A DNA stretch of 64,000 nt, taken from positions 41,988,501 to 42,052,500 of the forward strand of contig CM075674.1 of assembly GCA_037962975.1 (NCBI GenBank), given 5' to 3'. Each line of letters starts with the position of its first letter. The first letter of the stretch is position 1. Under the pieces are notes generated by a model. That model saw only the letters and a program-made list of their open reading frames with translations, did not search any database and was not told where the DNA came from. Source of the stretch: Clitoria ternatea. Taxonomy: Eukaryota > Streptophyta > Magnoliopsida > Fabales > Fabaceae. The translations under genes were made by a program, and so were the position numbers. Positions 11,477 to 23,479 of the stretch are shown here, piece by piece.

Positions 11477-12194
11477 TTTCCATATACTTATCATAGTAGT
11501 TAAAACACAGAATCGCGACCGTGATCGCGGCGCGGCACCTCATCGCATCATCTCCTTCGTGGGCTCTGTTATGGGACTTGAAGAATCGTAATTGATGTAG
11601 CGCGATCTCAGAGTCGCGAATCGTGGCAAAATCACGGCGCGACTCACAGCATCCCTCAAAACTATGTCGTTTTGGCATTTAGTAAGGGTAAAATGGTTAA
11701 TTTTCCTTTCCTTCTCTTTTATTTTAGGTTTTTTGAAGAACTCCTCCTCCTCCTCCTCTTCTCTTCATCTTCCCCATCTCCTATTTTCTTCTCTTTCAAA
11801 AAATACCATTGGAGATCACTCCTAACTCCGGTTCCGTCTCTGACAAGTACAGTGGTTTTCGTCTCCGACGAGCACCACCAAACCGATGTCTGTCTTGGGT
11901 GAGCACTACAACACTGGTGTTTTGTCTTCAACGAAAACAGCAAAAAACAGAAACAACACAATGTATATGAGATGAACAGCAACAGTGACGAGCATGCTTC
12001 GACAGGGAAGGACTTACCGGACAATGCTTCCAAGATGAGGACAAGCAACGCGTAAGAAGAAGGAAACAAGAGCAAAAACGGGAGGCACAGACGTTATCAG
12101 TAGCTGGAAACGATTGGGAAAGATGAGAACCAGCGCGAAAGAAGAGGGAGAAAGTGAAAAAAGGCTATCAGGCGTGACTTTTGAAGTTTTTGAA
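11477..12194. other. Unassigned intergenic stretch
   Basis: No convincing gene. It includes a CG-rich patch with repeated GATCGCG/GGCGCG words (11510-11650) and a CT-rich stretch with short ORFs on both strands that show no known domain. It may be interior sequence of the CACTA-like element whose end lies just to the right. Confidence 0.4.
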
Positions 12195-12649
12195 AACATA
12201 TATAATCACGGATCTCCTTGCAACAATCACAGTTACACCAATATATCCGTGGTTAAATATTAACTCTATACCACGATTAAAACCATAACTGTGATCGTAT
12301 CCATCAATATATAATCACGGTTGTAGAGTCAACCGTGATTATATAGTCCCAACGGATATACCCTAAACCTTAAACTATATATCCACGGTTGGAAATACAA
12401 CCGTGATTATATATTTATGGATACGATCACGGTTCTGATTTATCCGTGATTATGTAGTTATCCCTAAAACCTACAACCACGGTTGTTCATGTAAACGTGG
12501 TTATATGGTATTTTAACCACGGTTATTCACCACCCGTGATTATATTGTTTACCTTATAATTTCAAAAATACAACCGTACATTCTTTTATCACTAATCCAC
12601 TTTAACCCGTGATTATATCCGGTTATTATATCCAATTTTTGCACTAGTG
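12195..12649 (-). mobile_element. CACTA-like transposon terminus with subterminal repeats
   Basis: The words ACCGTGATTATAT and ATAATCACGG recur about a dozen times in both orientations, as in CACTA subterminal regions. The block ends in TTTTTGCACTAGTG, which on the minus strand starts CACTAGTGCAAAAA. The next three bases (ATA) continue the repeat D alignment, consistent with a 3-bp target duplication. The opposite terminus was not found. Confidence 0.65.
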
Positions 12650-13319
12650 ATAAGTCCAAATCACCTTAACATGCCGACATGGCCGCACTGATAAATAAGA
12701 TAAAAATTATTATTTTTTATTTGTTTAGGGAAAAAAAGAAGGAACATAAATTAGTTCCCTTCTTAAATGAAAGGGCTTGATCGGATATCTGGTGTAATTT
12801 GAGTTTAATAACAATTATTAAAAATTTTAAAATAATTTATTATAATAAAAATATTTTTTCATTTTCTTTTCTATTTTTATTTATCAGTAATTTTTATTTA
12901 TTTATTTCGTATTTCTTTTCCTCCAATTTTTCTTTTCATTTCATTGCCCATATCTCAGTTCACTTAAGGAAATATTCCTAGAATACTTACATACGATGAG
13001 TGGTGTATGTTATTTTTAACAACTCAAATTGATTTTTTTATTTTATTTTGTATTATTTTACTTTTAACCCATGAGATTGACAGGAGAGTAGGCACGCGGA
13101 TCTTAGAGCACAAGCTACCTTCAATGCTATGAGATCATAACATTAATTACATGAACTGTATTCAATTAAAATTCAAATAAATAAATTTAAACTATTAAAC
13201 ATAATCAATAAGCTGATTTGGTTTTTAAAAAAAGCTAAAATGGACATGGTTACTCGGTGACACCAATCCATTTTCTCTAATGCAGATGTATTCAAAGAAA
13301 ACATTGATTAATTGTGTTG

Positions 13320-13361
<42 letters not shown>

Positions 13362-14300
13362 TTTTATTTTAAGAAATTAATTATTGTGTGATGATTATCG
13401 TATAGAATTTCTAGTTCCCCTTAATTAATTAGACTTTTTCTTTATCTCTCTATTTATTTTTTATTAATAAAACGTTATTCGTAGAAAAGTAGTATTTGAT
13501 GTTACTTTCGTAAAACTAGGGTAAGATAGGTGAAATTTGAGATGATAGCTGGAAAGATAAAAACAATAACTATAAAGTGAAAATTTCACTTATTAAATTA
13601 AAAGTAGTTATTCATTAGTTGGTAAATATAAAAGTACGTAAATGATATTTTTATCCTAAAAGTTAAGATACAGTTTTTTAAAATTTATATTATATAGAAA
13701 TAACTTTTGATAAATTATAATATAGTTATTTATTTTACATATTTTCTGAAATGTTTCTTAAAATATCGGCATCTATAGCTAAAAATTAATTAAATAAATA
13801 TTTATATTTTAAAAGTAAGGTTAAATAAATTTTTACACAAAAATTAAAAATACTATTTTTTGTGTGTGGGAAATTTATGATTAAATTTTTTAATGAAGGG
13901 TAAAATAGATTAATTAATATTATTAAAAGATAATAACAAAAAGTTATCTTCAACAGTAATAGTTGAAAAGTTATAAATGTTACTAATATGGTTAGAAAAA
14001 ACACTCCTGATAGATTTGTTATGTAATAATTATTGCATATAATAATCGACACAAATATTATTTAATACTATTTCTTATTCCTTTCGTAATTTTTACATAT
14101 GGATAATATTTAATTGAATATTAAATATTTTTATTTAATATTCCTTCCAAAATACTTTTTAATTTTCTAATTTTGACTTTTTTAGTTTTAGACCACATTT
14201 CTTTTTTAACTAATAAAAATTTTCGTTCCCTATTTTTATATTCCCACGATATCCAATTAATTTGATAGTTAATATCTTTCTTACTTTATTTACTATTTAA
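12650..14300. repeat. Repeat D, copy 1
   Basis: This AT-rich segment matches 55165-56604 along its whole length with few substitutions. Copy 1 carries about 180 bp (about 12909-13088) and about 50 bp near 14200 that copy 2 lacks; both differences are flanked by short matching words, so they look like deletions in copy 2. It has a (TA)n run at 13321-13357. I see no coding sequence, LTR ends or primer site, so its class is unknown. Confidence 0.85.
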
Positions 14301-15857
14301 TATTTTCTTCCAAACATATTATATTATATGATCCTCAAGCACATAATTAAATTAACTGATAGAAGATTATATATAATGTAATTTTTAACCACATGAAACT
14401 ATATTTTAATCATCAAAATCATATAATAGTAGTTAGTTAAACAGGCTAGAACAATATAAACAAATTTATATATAATGTAACTAGAGACATAAGGATTTAA
14501 CAAATTTAAGTTTAGCGTAAAAATAAAAAATGAAATGTTCAATTTAATTTAGATGTAAAAAGACAAAATATTAAACGGACTAAAACCGAAAGACCTTATT
14601 TATTTATTTATTTATTGCAGTCAAACTTTTACATATATTTAATGCTATCCTTTCTGTATGTTATCGTCAGCAATTACTATAATGTATTTGTTCACGAACA
14701 CATGTGAAAAATGGTATTTGTTGATTTAATTCTCTAAATAAGACCTTTTAAAATCCGATTCATCAGACTAGAACATCTAGTATAAAATTATTATTTCTAA
14801 TATGCAAAATTTTGTCCAAATGATTAATTGCTTCTTGGCTCAAAAGTTTTATAAATACATTATTTCTCAGAAATATTACTTCCTGTTATTTTTTATAAGC
14901 CTCTTAAATAAGAATCTATAAAAAAACTTAGAAGTATTTATTGTAATTTTTTAATTTATTGTTAAAATTTAATAGTTTCAAATTTATATAATTAATATAT
15001 GAGAGTAAAATTTGACTTCAAATGAAGGTAAAATTGAAAAAATAAAAATATTTTTTTATAAAAACAAAATAATAATTACTTTCTTAAAACTGCATGCCTT
15101 CAAAAATAAGAGCTAATAAAAAATACCGGATTGAATATTACTTACTCTATTAAAAATCATTATTAGTTTAAATTCATTGCAAAAAGTGAAAAAGGAAATG
15201 ATTAGAGCAGGTCCATTAAATAAGAATGTTACCCCAGTTTACTTTCTGAAAATATTTTATGTTGCCATTCTCTGTTTTTTATTTTCAAAATAAGGGAATG
15301 TTATTTTTAATATTTTTTATAAACTTTTGGAATTGGAAAATAATATGATAATTTTTTAATTAAAGTTAAAATTATTTTTGAATTAAAAGTAAAAACAAAA
15401 ATATTTGTGAAAGAAAACATGTCAATTTCGCAAGATAACTCATAAGCTTACTTGAGTTTGAGTTAACCAACCTATACTACTTAACTTGTATGAAACTCGC
15501 GCCTGATAAAACTTGTCTGGATTGTAATCTCGTACGAACGCGTGTAATTGTGTCTAATATTGCAAGTTAAACCACGAGTTTGATTTAGAAAAAAAATCTC
15601 ACTTTACCTCAAAATTGTGTTGTTTTGAACGCCTTATCAAAATTTGGCCTATTGTCTTTTTTCTTTCTAGTCTGTTCATCTTCGAGACATTTCATTATTT
15701 CCTTACTATGACACTGCTTGCACTCAAACATTGTCATTCCCTCACCGCTTGAGTTCAAGCGGCCTCATTTAACCTTGTTTGAATACTTTATCACACCTCA
15801 TGTTCAAGCTTTGCTGTTGGAGGAGGTTTAAACATTTTTGTTCTCATCAACAATCAC
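14301..15857. other. AT-rich region without recognisable genes
   Basis: Very AT-rich, with a (TTTA)n run near 14597-14625 and many stops in all frames. It includes the natural continuation of repeat D beyond the point where copy 2 is cut. Nothing else can be assigned. Confidence 0.6.
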
Positions 15858-15870
15858 CACTAAAAAAACA

Positions 15871-16410
15871 CCTGTTAGCGACGGAAGGAATTGGTCGCTA
15901 ATCCATGCCATGACCGTCGCTAAAACCATTAGCGACGGCATCTCAGACGGGACAGAGGACGTCGCTAAAACCCTCGTCGAAAACACATCAGCGACCACAT
16001 ACATGCCGTCGCTACCGTATTGACGGCGTAAGGCCGTCGCTAAAATGGTCTCTGCCCCAATAACACCAGCCGTCGCTAAGTGTTGCCATACAGCGACCAC
16101 AAATCTCCGTCGCTACTAGCAGCCACCGACGACCACCATACGCCGTCGCTAATGTTAAAAGGATAGCGACCGACGAGTCCGTCGCCAGATGTGGCCTTCC
16201 AGCGACTAAGCTCGGCCGTCGCTATGGGTACTCATGTAGCGACCACGTGATCCGTCGCTGTGGGAAGCCATACAGCGACCACGATACTCCGTCGCTGTTT
16301 CTTACAATACAGCGACCACTGTGGGCCGTCGCTGTTTTTAACAAGACAACGACCACTGTATTCCGTCGCTATGTTTTACAATATAGCGACCATGTGTTTC
16401 CGTCGCTAAT
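15871..16410. repeat. Left subterminal array of CACTA element E
   Basis: TAGCGACGG, TAGCGACCA and CCGTCGCTA alternate about every 20-40 bases, many paired as short inverted repeats. In CACTA elements such subterminal words bind the transposase-associated protein. The matching right array supports one element. Confidence 0.9.
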
Positions 16411-16740
16411 GGGAAATTTCTTTTTTAGAAAATTGGGTTAAATATTTATATAGGTTTTGTTAAATATTTTGTATTTTGTATTGGCTGATAAAATTTTATA
16501 ATTAAATTTAAATAATTTTTTTAAATATTAAATTATTATTAAAAACAAAATAATAGATTAAATTTATTTATTGAATAGGTTGAATTATTAATGATAGGTA
16601 CAATAAGGCTTTTTGACTTGAATGTAATTACCAATAAATATTGACATAATAAATAAAGAATGACAAAATAAATACTGAATGAAATATAACATAAAAACTA
16701 AAAATCAAATATACAATGTGTATAAATAATAAAAATACAA

Positions 16741-18545
16741 TCATGGTGGTGAGGGATCCTGGGGTGGTGGTGGGGGCGCCTGGGAAGTGGGGGGAGGTAG
16801 CCTCGCCATCAACTGCATCAGTAGCTCCTGCTGCTGAGCAAGTTGCCGACGCGTCTCGGCGTGCTGCTCCTCGGCCCGCTGTCGGTCCGCCTCGGCTTTC
16901 TGTCGGTCCGCCTCGGCCCGCTCCAACAACAACTGCCTCTGACGTCGCTCCTCCTGTAGCTCATCGTTCAGGTTTTGAATTACCTGAATGACCTCAGTCG
17001 GAAGACCAGAGGAAGACGAAGAGGAAGGGGTCTTCCCCTTTTTCGCCAGCTGCGTGCCGACGCCACCCAATCCAAATACCCTTCCTTTCTTGTTCACACC
17101 GCCAACAGCCTCCATATAGATGGCGTTGTCGTCAGAACAAGATAGGGTGGGAGGAACCTCCCCTTCAGGAGTGGAAGCCACCAGGTCCGCCTCCTTCTCG
17201 GCCCTCCTGGCCTGATACGCCTCCTGTAAATTCAAAAACAACGATAGGATTAGTAAGCTGATTTCTAAATTATAAGCATGTGTCAGTTAAAAGTAAATAC
17301 CGCTAGATCCGTAGTCTTCTGGTTTACCCATGCACCGGCTTTGTTCTTCTTGGTCATTTGCATGACCTCAAACAAAGAAGGCTCCCGGTGCTCCCTCAGC
17401 TCCTGTGGTGGACAAAAAACATTGAGATTATTATTTGTAAACATGTAAGACGAATCATAATAGAAATGTTTAACATAAATATACTTACAAATCTTTTCTT
17501 GTGCTCGAGGGTTGAAATGCTACCCCCAGTGTAAACCGAGGCTGTAGCATCGGCGGCTCTATTGGCCCTATTCCGAGCACTCGCCTACTGGAACGGGACC
17601 CCGCCCCACTTCTGGACCATCCCGTCCCAATGGTCCTCCGGGATCCAACGAGGGCGCTCACCCTTGTCCCTCACCTTCCAAAGGGTACTCTTGATGATTT
17701 TGGAGGTCTTTGTGGCAAAGACCTTCCTAATCTCATCAATCATACCCTCCGCCCACTGGTAATCATGCTGTAAAATGAAATGAGAAATCAAAATTAATAA
17801 GAGGTCTATTTTACAAATCAAGTCATAACAAATGAACTAGGAACTTACCGAGAAGGTGTCAAACCACCTATCTTGCACAACCTTCCCAGCATCTGTCCAA
17901 GATATATATGGACCATCCCACTGGGCCTTTAAAACCTTAGTAATCGCTTTGGTTGTACGACTACTATCAACAAAGCTGTAATAACAACAATTATGTTAGG
18001 AGTAAAACAACACACAATCTAGGGAGACTCCCAAAATTTCGGCAGAGTCTCCCCTGTAAATGTAACATTTCCAAGTTTTTGGTTTAGTTACCCTGTTACA
18101 AACAGAAGAGTGCCCAGTACAATTCAATCTATACAAGTACTAATTAAAGTAACATCCAATAAACCAACAAGTCTTTCCACTAAAGTTTAATATAAAGTAT
18201 CATACAAATAACATAAAAGTATTTGAGGTTTAGTCACTTACTCATCTCCGGCCGGCACGGGTACCAACATAGGCAGAGGGGATGCCGGAGGTGGGGTCGC
18301 CTGATGGCCATGGTCCTCCAAGCCACCAGCTCCAGGACTCTGCTCTGGGGTGGTCAGTCGGGGTGATGGGGTGGTCTGCAGTGGTGGTGGTGGTGGTGGA
18401 GTGGTCTGCTGTGGTGGTGGTGGTGATGGAGTGCTCTGCTGTAGTGGTGATGGAGTAGTCTGTTGTCCTGGGGTGGGAGTCCCCTGCCGGGATGTCGGGA
18501 CCTGGACCCACCACCCCTACTGAAGGGCAGTCGACATCCCGTCAT
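16741..18545 (-). CDS. Transposase_24 (Ptta/En/Spm) protein of CACTA E
   Basis: Second gene of the CACTA element, from about 18545 down to 16741. Likely exons by GT/AG borders are about 18505-18242, 17975-17849, 17767-17489, 17402-17301 and 17223-16741. The first exon is proline/threonine-rich; its reading frame is uncertain because one frame has a TAG near its start. The middle exons carry the plant transposase signature: SFVDSSRTTKAITKV, then a tryptophan-rich WDGMVQKWGGVPF, then SARNRANRAADATAS and TGGSISTLEHKKR. The last exon is a charged coiled coil (repeated AEADRQ) with a proline tail. In CACTA elements this protein is thought to bind subterminal repeats. I cannot tell whether it is functional. 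Confidence 0.75.
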
Positions 18546-18595
18546 CTGTGGATAAAATCATGAAAAGAAAGGTTAGTCTCAGGATATATATAAAC

Positions 18596-20301
18596 CTATG
18601 TAACATTTTGTTTAACGTCTACATACTCCATGTCTGTTTCAGTTTCAAATTCCCCCTCAGTTTCAGTGTCACTGTGGTTATCTGTTTGAACAAGTTCATC
18701 AGTATCCAAATCAGCCCTAGACCGTTTTGATCGAGAGACAAGGTCTTTGTCAATGTGTTCACCCCTCGTAGTGGCGAGTGTCTCATCCATTATGACTGGA
18801 TCAATGTTGAACAAGAAATCGGCATCGTTGAGCTCGTGTGGTGCAAGCTGATAAGCGTCATCGACCTCCTCAGAGACATTGTCAGTGATCTGACTTCGGG
18901 CCTTGGCCTTGATTACTGCATACCAGTCCCGATGTCCTCCCGGGAAGTCAGTGTAATAAACCTGCTCAGCTTGTTGGGAAAAAATGAATGGATCAAACCC
19001 TTTATATCTACTATTCTTCTTGACCTCAACTAAGCCGTAGTTGTTGTCAACCTTTGTTCCAACACCGATTATGTTGTCGAACCAATCACATTTGAATAGA
19101 ACAATATCTCTTCTTAGTCGTCCAGAGAATGAAACTTCAACAATCTCCGTCAGCACTCCATAAAAGTCTTCTTCCAACTGACCGTTGGTGCCTTTAACAC
19201 AAACCCCGTAGTTATGGGTGCGCATCCCTTCACTCCATTGAAGAATATTAAACTTGTAGCCATTTACGTAGTAAATAGGCCATTTTTTAACAGTTTTCAC
19301 CGGCCCCCAAGAAAGGGCTTGGAGTAAAGAATCTTCAATATGGTTGTTAGGGTCTTGTATCTATGTACAACATAAGAAGTAGGTCATCGTTAGATAACGG
19401 GAGTTAGAAGCAAATAGGCTTAAAAACACTTGGAATATGGGTCTTACATGTTGCGCGAACCAACCAACGAACTTGGATGACACCTCACTATGAATTTGGT
19501 CATCAGTTAAATCATTTTGCTCAAGTTTTAGCATATCTGTGTATAAGCTATTGAAAGGAAACAAATAAGTTTAATATAAAAGCTACGTTAAGAATGTATA
19601 ATATAACTTCTATGACTTACTCAATAAAGGGTTCCACTTCTGGGCAATTTAGAAGAATGTACAAGTGAGCCGCCTTTCGATCTTTCTCATCAATGTAACA
19701 TTTTGTGAGCCTGCCCCCCGGGTGACCAGGATAGTTGAAAATCGATGTTTGTTCATCAAACCCTGTGCGGCTGGCTACCCCAAGATTACGGGGAATTCTA
19801 CTCATTCTAGTTTCTATCTCCGTCGGAAAATAGAAAGAAGCAAAGGTTGTCATTTCTTCGACTAAGTATGCCTCACAAATTGATGCTTCAACGTAGGCTT
19901 TGTTCGACACTTTATCTTTTAAAGAGCGTAGGAATCTTCAACATCATTAACAAGATAGTGTTAAGTTAGAAAATACTATTATAAGAAGTGTTTGCAAGGA
20001 AATTAAAGAGTTCACCAAGCATTCACCTTTCGAATGGATACATCCAACGATACTGCACTGGGCCACCAACCAAGGCCTCGTACGGTAGATGGATAGGCAA
20101 ATGCTCCATGGAGTCAAAAAAACTTGGTGGGAAAATCTGCTCCAACTTACAAATCAATATCGGGATAGTTTCTTCCATCTTCACAAGTTTCTCCACAGTC
20201 AACGAAGTAGCCGTCAACTCCTTAAAGAAGTGACTCAACTCCACCAACGGTTTCCAAATAGGCTTCGGTAAGGCATGAAACGCGTACGGGAGTAATTCAT
20301 T
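18596..20301 (-). CDS. CACTA transposase C-terminal part (DUF4218 then DUF4216), TNP2 core missing
   Basis: Probable exons are 20301-20027, 19935-19621, 19547-19448 and 19360-18596, each with good donor and acceptor. The first two give DUF4218: NELLPYAFHALPKP, FKELTATSL, LEQIFPPSFFDSM, IHLPYEALVGGPVQYRWMYP, then SICEAYLVEEMTTF and SIFNYPGHPGG. The last exon gives DUF4216: YYVNGYKF, FYGVLTEI, IVLFKCDWFDN, then FIFSQQAEQVYYTDFP. An acidic tail closes the ORF. In intact CACTA elements these domains follow the TNP2 catalytic domain in one protein. Here the sequence upstream of 20301 carries no TNP2, so the product cannot be a complete transposase. Confidence 0.8.
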
Positions 20302-20642
20302 CTACAAGTATCAGCATGCAGGGTAAGACTCAACCACACAGAAGATTCCTTTGGGGTGTAGAGGTTATTGGGAGAACAGAGTCCTATTATGATATATGAA
20401 CAATGAAAAGTATATCAGGATTGGATCATCCTATTTAAAAGACTCTTTTAAAATGAAAACTATATACTCAAATATATAATATGGCTGTTATATTATCAAT
20501 GGCATTCTCATCGTTTGTAAGTTAGTAACTTATTTGGTGTGTGCTGTCATCTTGTTTGCGCTTACTATACACCCTTGTTTAGTAATCAGAGTTCAATTGA
20601 GATAATTGACTGAATTTGGTGTTGTGGTGAGAACAGGTTTAG

Positions 20643-20718
20643 GAGGTAGTTCTTTCTGCAGATATGAGATGTAATAAGTGCCAGAAGAGGGTTGCTGAAA
20701 TTATGAGTAAAATGAATG
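20643..20718 (+). pseudogene. Captured exon with HMA (heavy-metal-associated) motif inside CACTA E
   Basis: A 76-base open segment follows TTTAG and ends exactly at a G|GTAAGT donor. It translates as EVVLSADMRCNKCQKRV and continues AEIMSKMN. This is the N-terminal strand-loop-helix of an HMA domain with the metal-binding CxxC (CNKC), as in plant copper-chaperone-like and HIPP proteins. It lies on the plus strand, opposite to the transposon genes, between the truncated DUF4218 gene and the right subterminal array. I found no clear second HMA exon. I infer a host gene fragment picked up by the element. A less certain coding-like stretch with a CAG|GTAACG donor lies on the minus strand at about 21551-21650. 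Confidence 0.6.
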
Positions 20719-21780
20719 GTAAGTTTTTATGTTACATTATCTGCATGTAAGTTGTCCTTATTTTTAGGATGAAATGTGAGTGGATAAGAATGTTGCAACT
20801 TGCAAACGCTATTGCCAAATTACTAGTTTTGATTTGCTACAGAGAAATCTTTTCTTAGTAGGTTATGTTGATACCCAATAAGAGGTAAGAGAAAGGAAAA
20901 GCGTTATTGTCCTTTATTGATTGATTATTGGCACTTTGGAATAGGGTACACCATGTGTTTTGGCTGGAAGTCTGGGAAACACTTAATTTAATTGTAACTA
21001 CTGTTATTTATTTAATGAACTTTTTACCAAACTACCAACAGGTAAATCTTCTCCTATTTTTGTTACCAAAACAAAATCTCATCTTGTTCTTTTAAAAGAA
21101 TTTGGGAAATGTTGTTTAGTTTGTCTTATTATAATTATGTGTTCTAATATGAGAAACCAACTCAACATTATTTACTACAATAGCTTCTATGTTTTGAAAA
21201 TGATTTATGTTCAAACATACACTATATCTTAACACTGATTACTAAAATAGCTTCTCATCTTAGCTCTGATACAACAGACTACAGAATAAGAAGAATTGTG
21301 ATGAAAACTGAAATTCTCTTTTACACAGAATCTATGACTATTAACTATACAATTTCACAAATTTAATTGACCAGTGTTTCACCACAAAAGAACAAAAAGT
21401 CAAAACACAGATTAACCAGCCCGTGTTTTCACCACAAAAGAACAACAAGTCAAAACAGAGATTAAACAGAATTATTAAAATCCAAATTGAATGCTCAGCA
21501 ATGCAGACTATGATCAGTAACAAGAGGAATCAGAAACTGAGCTCGTTACCTGAGATGATATGCTTTCTTCGTGTTCAGGATCAGACACAACACGACAATA
21601 GTATCGTCTTCTTCCTCCTCAACTTTCAGTTCTTCGTCTTCTCAGGTTTGCATATATGGGCCCAAGAAAAACAAAGGTACACCATTATTTTCTAATCATT
21701 CAGAATACAAGACTAAACCCTAGCAAAACCCTAAACCCAGAGAACTAACCTGTCCACGAAGAGCGTAGCCACCGGTGAGG
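20719..21780. other. Non-transposon filler in CACTA E
   Basis: Mostly AT-rich and intron-like, with a 60-base near-repeat at 21365-21460 (TTTCACCACAAAAGAACAA words twice). It probably continues the captured host segment. No complete gene can be read. Confidence 0.4.
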
Positions 21781-21833
21781 GAATGGGTGCCGACGAACTT
21801 GCATGGAGCAAGAGACACAGGGAGGGAGGGAGG

Positions 21834-22020
21834 GAACGACGGAGGAGAGACAGAGGAACAGAGGGAATGAGCCGGGGAAGGGAGGGAGGGAGGGAGAGAG
21901 GGTTTCGGGAAGGAACGGAGGGAATGGGTGCCGACGAACGACGGAGGAGAGACAAAGGAACGGAGGGAATGAGCAGGGGAAGGGAGGGAGGGAGGGAGGG
22001 AGGGTTTCAGGAAGGAACGC
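21834..22020. repeat. Tandem pair of a 102-bp purine-rich unit
   Basis: Two copies of about 82 well-matched bases start at about 21836 and 21938 (ACGACGGAGGAGAGACA). They include GGGAGGGAGGGAGGG runs. The short ORFs here are by-products of the low-complexity sequence. The G-runs could form G-quadruplexes. Confidence 0.85.
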
Positions 22021-22127
22021 CAACGAACGATTGAGGAGAGGGCGGGAACGATAGAGGGTGACGGATTTGGGGAGGGAGAGTTAGGGCAACTGATTTGGGG
22101 AGAGGAGCAGGTCGAGTATTACTGACA

Positions 22128-22862
22128 TTTAGCGACGGAAAAACATTCCGTCCCTAAACCCCTCAATGTTAGCGACGACACCAAATATCCGTCACAATTC
22201 CCGAGTACTAGCGACGGCACACATATCCGTCACTAATATTAAACCTATTAGCGACGGTATCATCCACTCTGTCACTACTTTTCTTTTTAAAAAACAAAAG
22301 TATGGAGGGAAGACCATAAACCATAGCGACGGCCAGATATACCGTCACTAATATTAAACCTATTAGCGACGGTATCATCCACTCCGTCACTACTTTCCTT
22401 TTTAAAAAACAAAAGTATGGAGGGAAGACCATAAACCATAGCGACGACCAGATATACCGTCACTAAAATACTGAACCTTAGCGACGGTTGGCTGACACCG
22501 TCGCTACCTTCCATTATTAAAAGAAAAAATTTGGAGGGAATTAAAAAATCATTGTGACGGTTCAGTAATTCCGTCACTAGTACAAACCATAGCGACGCAT
22601 TAGTGTCGTCGCTATAGTTAGGGGAGAGTTAACGACGGTATTGACCGTCGCTACTATTTGGCGCCAACAGAAAACCCTGGCGGGAAAAGGAAAACAAGGT
22701 GGAGCTACAAATAGCGACGCTGCTAGCGACGGCGTTTATAATAGGTAGCGACCGAGTCCTCTATCGGTCGCTAAATGGGTCGCTAACATCTTTTTGGTCC
22801 CTTTTCGTACAGAGCGGTCGCTAAGGCGGTCGCTAATTAGCGACGGTATGCTGTGGTCGCTA
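22128..22862. repeat. Right subterminal array of CACTA element E
   Basis: Same TAGCGACGG and CCGTCGCTA words as the left array. It includes a 115-bp tandem duplication (GCGACGGTATCATCC at 22251 and again at 22366). This array fixes the right side of the element. Confidence 0.9.
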
Positions 22863-22895
22863 ATTTGAGGTAGCTGTTCAGGGTTTTTTTAGTTG

Positions 22896-23479
22896 TGAAT
22901 GTCACCATCTCCATTCAGGTAAGTGGTAATCTCTAATTTTCCTCCTTTGTCGGTTGCTAGTTTTGTTGTTATAGTGTTGCTATACACTTATACTAACCCC
23001 TAGGGATGAAATCATGGATTTTGAATTCTGTGGTATGGTAGTCAAGAGCTAATTCTGATATACTACAATAAAGTTAGTAACTCAACTTTTTACTCTTATA
23101 TCATATGAAATATGATCATAAAGTCATAGCCAAATGATACAAAATAAAAATATGGAATTTATTTTATGTTCACTTTTTTAGTGTGTATTTCATCATAATT
23201 TAGCAATTAGTCATTAAAGTCTATTTTTTGTGTGTTTTATGATAGTTCATTTAGCTAAACACATACAAGTTAACTCATTAGATGAGTCTATTGAACCCAA
23301 ATGAGTTTACCTAGATTCCCAGGTTTGATAACTTTGACGCTCTTAGAGTCAGATAATTTCTATTCTTTTGATTGTATGCATAAATTATATTTGAAAATCT
23401 CCCACCATCTTATTGATACCGTCCATCAATAAATATTCAAATAATGTATATGTATATATTCTCTATTAGAAATTAGGCA
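22896..23479. other. Intergenic, no gene seen
   Basis: AT-rich sequence between CACTA element E and the TRIM. No ORF of note and no recognisable repeat. Confidence 0.5.

Larger units (their letters stand above)
15858..22895 (-). mobile_element. CACTA transposon E (about 7.0 kb)
   Basis: The left end is CACTAAAAAAACACC at 15858. The right end reads GGTTTTTTTAGTTG, the same terminus with one inserted base, so the exact right border is uncertain. Both ends carry the same subterminal word TAGCGACGG and its complement (15871-16410 and 22128-22862). Between them lie two minus-strand genes typical of CACTA elements. The TNP2 catalytic region is absent and about 1.8 kb of unrelated sequence occupies 20302-22090, so the element is probably non-autonomous. 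Confidence 0.85.

Noticed and set aside
11519..11650. CG-rich patch resembling a ribosomal or bacterial insert
   Set aside because: Only 130 bases with repeated GATCGCG words; no rRNA or protein signature could be read.
13321..13357. (TA)n runs here and near 9108, 33168, 55636 and 57747
   Set aside because: Ordinary microsatellites; the pair at 13321 and 55636 is simply part of repeat D.
16716..16991. 91-codon plus-strand Pro/Ala/Val-rich ORF
   Set aside because: It is the antisense of the coiled-coil exon of the Transposase_24 gene.
21731..22054. Several overlapping 74-92 codon ORFs
   Set aside because: They come from the purine-rich 102-bp tandem repeat and exist in four frames at once.
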